The position numbers and the translations under genes were made by a program. The notes below the pieces were generated by a model, which had not been told where the DNA came from, did no database searches, and saw only the letters and a program-made list of their open reading frames with translations. From the NCBI GenBank assembly GCA_018883705.1, contig JAHLFQ010000188.1:1-6222 (forward strand): a DNA stretch of 6,222 nt. Direction: 5' to 3'. This document shows positions 1-5,618 of the stretch, piece after piece. How positions within the stretch are numbered: position 1 is the stretch's first letter; every line of letters starts with the position of its first letter. The DNA is from Candidatus Cellulosilyticum pullistercoris. Its GTDB lineage: Bacteria; Bacillota; Clostridia; Lachnospirales; Cellulosilyticaceae.

Positions 1-100
<100 letters not shown>

Positions 101-122
101 TCATTAATAAAATCTCAAGGAT

Positions 123-153
123 AGTATAGCAGTTTAGGTGTATTATTATACCA
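123..153 (-). promoter_or_regulatory. Probable promoter(s) of the ferredoxin gene (extended -10 boxes)
   Basis: On the minus strand TGGTATAAT (complement of 145-153) is a perfect extended -10 element (TGn plus TATAAT). A second one, TGCTATACT (complement of 123-131), lies 22 bp nearer the gene. Neither has a convincing -35 hexamer at normal spacing, which extended -10 promoters can tolerate. The first box overlaps an imperfect palindrome, GTATTATTATAC (140-151), which could be a repressor site. Which box is used is not decidable from sequence. Confidence 0.5.
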
Positions 154-243
154 AAATGGTTAATATTAAATGCAAATGTAACCAATATAAAAGATATATC
201 AACCTATACTTCAAAATGTTAAAAATTTACTTTATTAAGAAAG

Positions 244-301
244 TTCACCACACGTAATGTTCATACATATAATGTTATACATATAATGTTATACATATGA
301 T
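244..301 (+). promoter_or_regulatory. Promoter region of the ferritin-like gene with triplicated -10 boxes
   Basis: Two perfect TATAAT hexamers occur at 268-273 and 282-287, and a TATGAT at 296-301, each 14 bp apart. TTCACC at 244-249 gives an 18 bp spacer to the first. TTCATA at 260-265 gives a 16 bp spacer to the second. The start codon lies 30-60 bp downstream. The boxes arise at the junctions of the tandem repeat annotated separately. At least one is likely functional; which one is unknown. Confidence 0.5.
256..298. repeat. Tandem repeat, three units of 14-15 bp
   Basis: Units are AATGTTCATACATAT (256-270), AATGTTATACATAT (271-284) and AATGTTATACATAT (285-298). The second and third are identical; the first has one extra C. 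The array lies directly in front of the ferritin-like gene and each unit junction creates a TATAAT or TATGAT hexamer, so unit number would set the number of candidate -10 boxes. Confidence 0.9.
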
Positions 302-318
302 GTAGTAAATTTAATTTT

Positions 319-326
319 AGGAAGTG
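319..326 (+). promoter_or_regulatory. Ribosome binding site that decides the start of the ferritin-like gene
   Basis: AGGAAGTG lies 6 nt before the ATG at 333. An in-frame GTG at 324 is inside this Shine-Dalgarno sequence, with almost no spacer, so it is unlikely to be the start. The ATG at 333 is preferred. Confidence 0.7.
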
Positions 327-332
327 AACAAT

Positions 333-797
333 ATGCGTCAAACTTATCCAAGTACAGCTCAATTCAAAGAGGCTATTAATTTAATTAACAGTTCAATAGA
401 AAATGAACAAGCAGATGCTATGTTTTATATGTGGCTCATTCAAAATATACCCACTGATTTAGAAGAAAGTCAAAGAGTAGATATTGCTCAAACAATACAA
501 GGCATTGCAAATGATGAAAAGCTACATAATGAAATCTTGAAAAGTATGTACAGGCAGTTAACAGGTACAGAGGCACAAATGCAGGCCCAAGGTGAACCAT
601 TTGAGGTGCCAAATAGTTTTGAGGAAGGGGTTGTTAAGGCACTTAAAGGTGAGGTTGAAGCGGTTAGAAAGTATCGAAAAATTATGGCTGGGATGCCAGA
701 TAACTCTTACAGAGATCAGGTATTTAGCATTCTAACAGATGAATTAAGACATGGTATACTTTATAACTATATTTATACAACGATACAAAGTATGTAA
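333..797 (+). CDS. Ferritin-like diiron domain protein
   Basis: A 154-residue all-helical protein of the ferritin/rubrerythrin-like superfamily, cytoplasmic (no signal or membrane segment). Four helices carry probable iron ligands: helix 1 about residues 10-37 with E23/E25, helix 2 with DEKLH (E62 and H65), helix 3 with GEVEAVRKY (E107/E109), and helix 4 with DELRH (E137 and H140). The two ExxH motifs, one per helical hairpin, are the pattern expected for a diiron site. It lacks the C-terminal rubredoxin-like Cys4 domain of true rubrerythrin; there is no cysteine at all. By family it may store iron or reduce peroxide, but no substrate can be assigned. It appears monocistronic: it diverges from the ferredoxin gene, and pyk lies 309 bp downstream with its own promoter. 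The start is set by the AGGAAGTG ribosome binding site; a GTG nine bases upstream is less likely. Confidence 0.8.
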   Translation: MRQTYPSTAQFKEAINLINSSIENEQADAMFYMWLIQNIPTDLEESQRVDIAQTIQGIANDEKLHNEILKSMYRQLTGTEAQMQAQGEPFEVPNSFEEGVVKALKGEVEAVRKYRKIMAGMPDNSYRDQVFSILTDELRHGILYNYIYTTIQSM

Positions 798-1030
798 AAT
801 AGATAGTTAGTCATAAATTAATAAAAATGTAAGAAATCACTTAAAAATAATCAGTATCTTAGTTAAATAAGATAATAAAGCAAAAACTAATAGGAGATAA
901 ATCCAGTAATAACGTTTTATAAAGAGAATGCATTTGTTTAAAAGTACTAAAAAATAAGATGAAAATTTGTTGATTTAGTTTAAAAAAATAATTATTTATA
1001 TCATAGAAAGTCTATAAATTAGAAGCAAAA
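798..1030. other. AT-rich intergenic region, no gene seen
   Basis: This stretch before the pyk promoter contains no supported gene. A short hairpin, TATCTTA/TAAGATA (855-861 with 868-874, loop of 6), lies about 60 bp after the ferritin-like stop but has no U-tract, so it is at best a weak 3' structure. An AGGAGA at 892-897 is not followed by a start codon at useful distance. I see no riboswitch-like conserved motif or tRNA. Confidence 0.6.
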
Positions 1031-1032
1031 TG

Positions 1033-1041
1033 TGATATAAT
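1033..1041 (+). promoter_or_regulatory. pyk promoter, extended -10 element
   Basis: TGATATAAT is a perfect extended -10 (TGn followed by TATAAT at 1036-1041). No strong -35 is present: TATAAA at 1013-1018 is the best at 17 bp spacing. Transcription would start near 1048, giving a leader of about 60 nt. The leader holds a small inverted repeat, GTAA-N6-TTAC (1058-1071), just after the predicted start site, in a position where an operator could act. Confidence 0.6.
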
Positions 1042-1106
1042 AACGGCGAGAAATGTTGTAAAGGATATTACGCTGCAAAATCTTAAAGGAGACTAGAGAG
1101 ACAAAT

Positions 1107-2849
1107 ATGAGAAAAACTAAAATTGTATGTACCTTAGGTCCATCAACTCAAGACGACGAGATATTAAAGAGATTAATGCTAGAAGGTTTAGACGTTGCAA
1201 GATTTAACTTCTCTCATGGAACACATGATAGTCACAGAGAAACTTTTAATCGCGTAGACCGATTAAGAAAAGAATTAGACTTACCAGTGGCAGCTTTATT
1301 AGATACTAAAGGGCCAGAAGTTAGGGTTTGTCAATTCAAAGAAGGAAAAATCCACTTAAACAAAGGTGAAACCTTCACATTAACAAGCAGAGACATTGAA
1401 GGAACACAAGAAATCGTTTCAGTAACTTACAAGAACTTACCAAACGACGTAAAAGAAGGTAGCCGTATCTTATTAGATGATGGCTTAATTGAGCTAGTTG
1501 TAGAAAAGATTGTTGATGGTACAGACATTGTATGTAAAATCATGAACAATGGGGATTTATCAAATAACAAAGGCGTTAATTTACCAGATACACGTCTTTC
1601 AATGCCTTATTTAAGTGAAAAAGATAAATCAGATATTATCTTTGGGATTGAAACAGGATACGACTTTATCGCAGCTTCATTTGTAAGATGTGCAGATGAC
1701 GTACTTGAAATCAGAAAAATCCTAGAAGAACACAATTGTCATAGTATCAGAATCATCTCTAAAATTGAGAACCAAGAAGGTGTAGATAACATCGATGAAA
1801 TTATTCGTGTATCTGACGGTATCATGGTTGCTCGTGGAGATATGGGTGTTGAAATTCCAGGAGAAGAAGTACCAGCAATCCAAAAAATGATCATTAAGAA
1901 AACAGTTGCAGCAGGTAAACAAGTTATTACAGCGACTCAAATGCTTGATTCAATGATAAAAAATCCACGTGCAACAAGAGCTGAAATCAGTGACGTTGCC
2001 AATGCTATTTACGATGGTACAAGTGCAATTATGTTATCTGGTGAGACAGCAGCAGGAGCTTATCCAGTAGAAGCTGTTCAAACAATGGTACGTATTGCGC
2101 TTAAGACAGAAGCAGATATTGATTATGTAAAACGTTTTAATCAAAAAGGTGGAGACCTTGCATCAAACGTGACAAGTGCCATTTCTCATGCAACTTGCTC
2201 AACAGCACATGATTTAAATGCTGCAGCAGTTATTACAGTAACAAAAACAGGTCGTACAGCAAGAATGATTTCTAAATTTAGACCAAGCTGTCCAATTTTA
2301 GGTTGTACAACTTCTGAAAGCGTATATCGTCACATGAGTTTAATGTGGGGTGTAAAACCAATATTAATGAATGAAAAGAAAGATTCAGAAGCATTATTTG
2401 CAGAAGCACTTCAAGTAGCTGAAGCTACAGGAATGGTTCAAAAAGGTGAGCTTGTTGTTATTACAAGTGGATTACCATTAGGTGTTGCAGGTACTACAAA
2501 TATGATTAAAGTAGATGTAATCGGAAATATTTTAGTATCTGGAGCAGGTGTGGGTAACCAAACAGTTTGTGGTAGCCTTTGCGTATGTAAAAATATTGAA
2601 GAAGCAAATCAAAAATTCATGGAAGGTGATATTCTTGTTATGCCAAAAACAGATAACGAGATGTTACCACTATTAAGAAGAGCATCAGGAATTATTACTG
2701 AAGAAGAGGGTACAAATTCACATGCAGCAGTAATAGGCCTTGCGTTAGATATTCCTGTTATTACAGGTGCAGTTAATGCAACTGATATTTTAAAAACAGG
2801 TGCCGTTGTAACTCTTGATGCAGTAAGAGGCGTTGTATCTAACCACTAA
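1107..2849 (+). CDS. pyk: Pyruvate kinase with C-terminal PEP-utilising-like domain
   Basis: Last step of glycolysis in the cytoplasm: phosphoenolpyruvate plus ADP to pyruvate plus ATP. The 580 aa match the long Bacillus-type enzyme (about 585 aa) rather than the 470 aa E. coli type. The barrel and B domain cover about residues 1-340. Key residues are visible: R32, N34 and S36 in ARFNFSHG, K219 and E221 in ISKIEN (catalytic lysine and metal ligand), D245 in ARGDMGVE and T277 in TATQML. The B domain is about 70-170. E71 in LDTKGPE is the position that in this family distinguishes K+-dependent (Glu) from K+-independent (Lys) enzymes, so K+ dependence is predicted. The allosteric C domain is about 350-470. 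The extra domain, about 475-580, ends in a swivelling phosphohistidine-like fold with NSHAA (H539). A ribosome binding site AAAGGAG (1085-1091) lies an unusually long 15 nt before ATG. The gene is monocistronic, with no pfkA beside it. Confidence 0.97.
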   Translation: MRKTKIVCTLGPSTQDDEILKRLMLEGLDVARFNFSHGTHDSHRETFNRVDRLRKELDLPVAALLDTKGPEVRVCQFKEGKIHLNKGETFTLTSRDIEGTQEIVSVTYKNLPNDVKEGSRILLDDGLIELVVEKIVDGTDIVCKIMNNGDLSNNKGVNLPDTRLSMPYLSEKDKSDIIFGIETGYDFIAASFVRCADDVLEIRKILEEHNCHSIRIISKIENQEGVDNIDEIIRVSDGIMVARGDMGVEIPGEEVPAIQKMIIKKTVAAGKQVITATQMLDSMIKNPRATRAEISDVANAIYDGTSAIMLSGETAAGAYPVEAVQTMVRIALKTEADIDYVKRFNQKGGDLASNVTSAISHATCSTAHDLNAAAVITVTKTGRTARMISKFRPSCPILGCTTSESVYRHMSLMWGVKPILMNEKKDSEALFAEALQVAEATGMVQKGELVVITSGLPLGVAGTTNMIKVDVIGNILVSGAGVGNQTVCGSLCVCKNIEEANQKFMEGDILVMPKTDNEMLPLLRRASGIITEEEGTNSHAAVIGLALDIPVITGAVNATDILKTGAVVTLDAVRGVVSNH

Positions 2850-2863
2850 TCATAATAAAGTAT

Positions 2864-2901
2864 AAAAAAGTAGTCCTTCATTTATGAAAGACTACTTTTT
2901 T
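2864..2901 (+). terminator. Rho-independent terminator of pyk
   Basis: AAAAAAGTAGTC (2864-2875) pairs with GACTACTTTTTT (2890-2901). After one C/A mismatch the inner stem TTCAT/ATGAA closes a 4-nt loop (2881-2884). The stem ends in six Ts on the plus strand and begins 14 bp after the pyk stop. The matching A-tract on the other side means it could also act on minus-strand transcripts. Confidence 0.9.
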
Positions 2902-2933
2902 ATAAAATACAATAATTAGGGTGATCATAATTA

Positions 2934-2982
2934 AAAAAAGAGAAGTGAGTCTATTCTATAAATAGATCCACTTCTCTTTTTT
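2934..2982 (-). terminator. Long, probably bidirectional terminator; likely ends the pectinesterase transcript
   Basis: AAAAAAGAGAAGTG (2934-2947) pairs perfectly with CACTTCTCTTTTTT (2969-2982). After an A/C mismatch a further seven pairs, one of them G/T (2949-2955 with 2961-2967), close a 5-nt loop. A/T tracts on both sides allow termination in either direction. It lies 33 bp past the pyk terminator and 203 bp past the pectinesterase stop. No other minus-strand gene could use it here, so the convergent assignment is inferred from position. Confidence 0.75.
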
Positions 2983-3030
2983 GGTAAGTGTATATTTGGT
3001 ATATTACTTTAAAGCAATTTTTTATATTTG

Positions 3031-3063
3031 AGTATAATTTATGTTGACAGATTAAATTATACT
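3031..3063. repeat. Perfect 11 bp inverted repeat around a TTGACA hexamer
   Basis: AGTATAATTTA (3031-3041) and TAAATTATACT (3053-3063) are perfect inverted copies separated by 11 nt that contain TTGACA (3044-3049). Arms flanking a -35 box resemble an operator, or could fold as a hairpin in RNA. Confidence 0.8.
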
Positions 3064-3071
3064 TATATAAA
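3044..3071 (+). promoter_or_regulatory. Orphan promoter-like sequence pointing toward the pectinesterase 3' end
   Basis: A consensus TTGACA (3044-3049) is followed after 16 bp by TATAAA (3066-3071). Transcription would begin near 3078 and run antisense into the pectinesterase gene. On the opposite strand TTGATT (complement of 3078-3083), 16 bp and TATAAT (complement of 3056-3061) form a second, overlapping candidate. AT-rich DNA yields such matches by chance, so activity is uncertain. Confidence 0.35.
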
Positions 3072-3113
3072 GAACGTAATCAACTTATTAGGAGAAATAG
3101 TTTTCAAGGATTA

Positions 3114-3146
3114 AAATTATTCCTAAATAAGTAAATTATTCCTAAA
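3114..3146. repeat. Direct repeat, two 14 bp copies 19 bp apart
   Basis: AAATTATTCCTAAA occurs at 3114-3127 and again at 3133-3146 with 5 nt between. The first copy overlaps the right arm of an inverted repeat (ACTTATTAGGA 3083-3093 with TCCTAAATAAGT 3121-3132, one-base bulge). Confidence 0.75.
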
Positions 3147-3185
3147 AGTATAATAACATATTTTTACAAATTTAGTCAACAAATA

Positions 3186-5378
3186 TTATGACAAAGTTAA
3201 TTTAACAATTTTAGTAAACATAGTTGCCATATCGGCTCTAGTTACTATATTTTTTGGCATGAAGTAACCTTCATTTTTTAGGATACCAGCATCAATGCAA
3301 GTTTGAACACCTTCTAGTGCATAGTTTGAGATATTAGCTGAATCAATGAAGTTAATTTGAGTATCAGTATCTTGTAGTTCAATATTTAAATAATCAATTG
3401 CTCTAGAAAGTAGAAGCATCATATCTTGTTTGGTAATCTTATCATTTGGTGCAAACTCGGTAGCATTTATACCTTTAATAAGTCCAGCTTCATAACAAGC
3501 CTGAATGGCATTAAAGTACCAAGCATTGGGCTTAACGTCTTTAAAAGCACTTGTGGTACTTGTTGTTTCAAGTTTTAATATACGACTTAATACAGTTGCA
3601 AATTGTGAACGTGTCATTTCTTGAAGTGGTGCAAAGCGGTCATTACCTACACCTTCTACATAACCATTGTTAGCTAGGAACATAATATCATCATAATAAG
3701 CATCTGTAGAAGTAACATCTGTAAAGTAGATTTTGTTGACAACAGGAGGCTTTTCTTCTGGGACTTCTGGTGTTGTCTCTTCTTTAATAGAGTAAGAAGG
3801 CTCCCAACCTTTAAGGACGTTTGTTGTGCTCCAATTGCTTACTTCACTTTCACTAAGTTGTGGTCTAGAATCGTTAATAGCAGCACCTACTCCCGTACTA
3901 CCGTATTCAAAGAATCGTCCATGAGAAGCAGGAACACCTGACATACTTGTCCAAGGCTCAGTTTTGATATGTGCACCCATTTCACAGTTTATAAAAGCAG
4001 CACTTGGTTTATCTACAGAAGTACCACTTGGGGTCCAAGGTCTACCAAGGTATACTGAATTGTCTGCAATACCTTCTTCTCCTGTTAGTTTGCAGTTAAT
4101 AAAGGCGAATCCATAATCTTCATTGATACTTGTTCTAGGTGCTACAATATAGCCGTTGTTACTAGAGCTGCCACGATTTAAAGAGTGGATTTCACTATTT
4201 TCAAATACAGCTTGGCTTCGACCAAAGATAAAGTCTACATCACCTTCTACGTAGCAGTTTGTAAAGTATTGTGTACCACCATCTAGAAGAAGGGTATCTT
4301 GATTACCAATAAAGCGGCAATCTTTAAACTGAACCTTATCACCTGTTACATTAAGAGCAACTGCTTGTTCTCCGCTTGCACCCGTTTCTACAAAACTATT
4401 TTCAAAAGTAATACCTTCTACACTAATATTACTTCCTTTAATGAAAGTACTTGCACTACCGCCAGTACCATAAGTAGTACCATCTTCTTTAAGTTTAGAG
4501 TTATAGTTATCATAAGTTAAAATTGTCTTATCGCTACCAGCACCTATAAGCGTTAAGTTAGAAACCGATTTAGGAATAGTAACAACTTCTTTATAAATAC
4601 CTTCTTTAATGTTGATAGTTACAGGTAGGGTCGTTTTTGCTGGAATAAAATCAATGGCTTCTTGAACCGTTTTAAAATCTCCATTACCACTTGCATCAAC
4701 AGTTAGTACGATTTCAGTTGCATCATCAGGAATTGTAATAGGAGCCTTACTTGATGAAATACTTAAGTTATCAATGTAATGGCCACCTACTTTATCATAA
4801 GGTGTAAGGGTTTGGAAGTAACTAATTTCAGAAACTGTATTTTTAAATGGAATATTACTTGCTTTAAGCACGTTATCAATATAAATATTAGCTGTTTGTG
4901 TTTGTACATTAGCTTCTATCTTGATATTCATCCATTTGCCACTAGTAATGTCAGCAATTTTTGTATACGTACCATCTAACACATAGTTAAGAGTCGTACC
5001 ATTATTACGCGTTTCAAGACGTACGACACGTGTACCATTTCCATCTGTTAGATTGATGTGGGTACCACTGCTTAGCGCTGTTGCCATAAAATCTACAGAT
5101 AAAGTAACAACTTCTGTTTGAGAGGTAAATTGCTTATTAAGTTTAAGTTGTCCATCTCCATCGTTGAGATAAACGCAGTAATCTTTTGAGTCAGATAAAT
5201 CTACTGTATAAATAGCATTAGCGTCTGAAACTTCATAGCCAGTAGGTGCTGAACCTAGAGCCATATCATTAAATGTATCATTAACAAGATGCGTAGAGGC
5301 ATAAGTTACTGAAATGCTAGAAGCAGCAAGAAGTGCTGCTAACGCAAGATGAACACGTTTTCGTAATGTTTTATTCAT
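3186..5378 (-). CDS. Secreted SLH-anchored pectinesterase (CE8 pectin methylesterase)
   Basis: Removes methyl ester groups from pectin outside the cell, giving methanol and polygalacturonate for lyases or hydrolases. 730 aa. Residues 1-27 are a signal peptide (basic MNKTLRKR, hydrophobic core, likely cleavage after VTYA). Residues about 30-209 form a beta-rich region, probably a LamG/concanavalin-like or carbohydrate-binding domain (inferred). About 220-525 is the CE8 beta-helix, with GDFKTVQEAID (233-243), Q338 in EQAVAL, Q360 and D361 in GNQDTL, nucleophile D382 in DVDFIFG, and R446/W448 in LGRPW, so the active site looks complete. A Pro/Glu-rich linker (about 530-548) leads to three SLH domains (about 550-600, 611-664, 676-727) with TRAE-like motifs TRSQ, TKQD and TRAD, which hold proteins to the Gram-positive cell wall. 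The ATG at 5378 is preferred over an in-frame TTG four codons upstream because TGGAGA overlaps that TTG. Confidence 0.95.
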   Translation of the reverse strand: MNKTLRKRVHLALAALLAASSISVTYASTHLVNDTFNDMALGSAPTGYEVSDANAIYTVDLSDSKDYCVYLNDGDGQLKLNKQFTSQTEVVTLSVDFMATALSSGTHINLTDGNGTRVVRLETRNNGTTLNYVLDGTYTKIADITSGKWMNIKIEANVQTQTANIYIDNVLKASNIPFKNTVSEISYFQTLTPYDKVGGHYIDNLSISSSKAPITIPDDATEIVLTVDASGNGDFKTVQEAIDFIPAKTTLPVTINIKEGIYKEVVTIPKSVSNLTLIGAGSDKTILTYDNYNSKLKEDGTTYGTGGSASTFIKGSNISVEGITFENSFVETGASGEQAVALNVTGDKVQFKDCRFIGNQDTLLLDGGTQYFTNCYVEGDVDFIFGRSQAVFENSEIHSLNRGSSSNNGYIVAPRTSINEDYGFAFINCKLTGEEGIADNSVYLGRPWTPSGTSVDKPSAAFINCEMGAHIKTEPWTSMSGVPASHGRFFEYGSTGVGAAINDSRPQLSESEVSNWSTTNVLKGWEPSYSIKEETTPEVPEEKPPVVNKIYFTDVTSTDAYYDDIMFLANNGYVEGVGNDRFAPLQEMTRSQFATVLSRILKLETTSTTSAFKDVKPNAWYFNAIQACYEAGLIKGINATEFAPNDKITKQDMMLLLSRAIDYLNIELQDTDTQINFIDSANISNYALEGVQTCIDAGILKNEGYFMPKNIVTRADMATMFTKIVKLTLS

Positions 5379-5383
5379 AAAAG

Positions 5384-5389
5384 TCTCCA
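5384..5389 (-). promoter_or_regulatory. Ribosome binding site that decides the pectinesterase start
   Basis: TGGAGA (complement of 5384-5389) lies 5 nt before the ATG at 5378. The alternative TTG at 5390 overlaps this site and has no ribosome binding site of its own. The signal peptide also begins naturally at the ATG (MNKTLRKR). Confidence 0.75.
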
Positions 5390-5451
5390 ATCTAAATAAG
5401 TCTAGAAGTCATTTCTAAAAATAACATAAAAAGGAAAATGCTTCGAGGAAT

Positions 5452-5481
5452 ATGTTAACATAATACTGAAATACAGGTCAA
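5452..5481 (-). promoter_or_regulatory. Candidate pectinesterase promoter
   Basis: On the minus strand TTGACC (complement of 5476-5481) is followed after 18 bp by TAACAT (complement of 5452-5457), a 4/6 match to the -10 consensus. A transcript from here would have a leader of about 65-70 nt. A 7 bp inverted repeat, AATACTG/CAGTATT (5462-5468 with 5490-5496), flanks the -35 box and might be a regulator site. The weak -10 would suit an activated, substrate-induced gene, but this is inference. Confidence 0.35.
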
Positions 5482-5554
5482 CAAACAGACAGTATTTGAA
5501 CTAGGTAAATTTTGTAATGAGAATGAAAAGTTATTTATAATAAGGCTAGATAAA

Positions 5555-5601
5555 GTAAAAGAGCTGTAAGGAGTGGTATAAAACACTCTCTTACAGCTCT
5601 T
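5555..5601 (-). terminator. Rho-independent terminator of the YjiH-family gene
   Basis: AAGAGCTGTAAG (5559-5570) pairs perfectly with CTTACAGCTCTT (5590-5601). GAGTG (5571-5575) then pairs with CACTC (5584-5588) after a single bulged T, closing an 8-nt loop. On the minus strand the stem runs into TTTTACTTTA. It begins 17 bp after the YjiH-family stop and separates that gene from the pectinesterase downstream. Confidence 0.88.
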
Positions 5602-5618
5602 AAGGCTTTGAGATTATA

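Larger units (their letters stand above)
2983..3185. other. Structured AT-rich stretch between convergent units, no gene seen
   Basis: If the pectinesterase mRNA runs to the hairpin at 2934-2982, this is its 3' untranslated region. It holds an 11 bp inverted repeat (3031-3041 with 3053-3063), plus-strand promoter-like hexamers, a bulged inverted repeat (3083-3093 with 3121-3132) and a 14 bp direct repeat (3114-3127 and 3133-3146). No start codon follows the AGGAGA at 3090-3095 at a workable distance and no coding frame is apparent. Confidence 0.6.

Noticed and set aside
324..332. GTG start three codons before the chosen ATG of the ferritin-like gene
   Set aside because: The GTG overlaps the ribosome binding site AGGAAGTG, leaving no spacer; the ATG at 333 fits much better.
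855..874. Hairpin after the ferritin-like gene as a terminator
   Set aside because: The 7 bp stem is almost all A/T and is not followed by a T-tract, so it does not meet the usual pattern of an intrinsic terminator.
934..963. Very short frame (ATGCATTTG..., 9 codons) before the pyk promoter
   Set aside because: It is too short, lies upstream of the pyk promoter so is not a leader peptide on that mRNA, and only a weak AAAGAG precedes it.
1722..1940. 72-codon open frame on the minus strand inside pyk
   Set aside because: It lies wholly within the highly conserved catalytic part of pyk, has no family signature and is rich in Cys, Asn and Phe as expected of an antisense shadow.
4299..4520. 73-codon plus-strand frame inside the pectinesterase gene
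   Set aside because: It is antisense to conserved CE8 sequence, and its low-complexity Thr/Ser/Ile composition is typical of a shadow frame.
4779..4979. 66-codon plus-strand frame inside the pectinesterase gene
   Set aside because: It is antisense to the N-terminal domain of a gene with strong coding evidence and has no recognisable family features.
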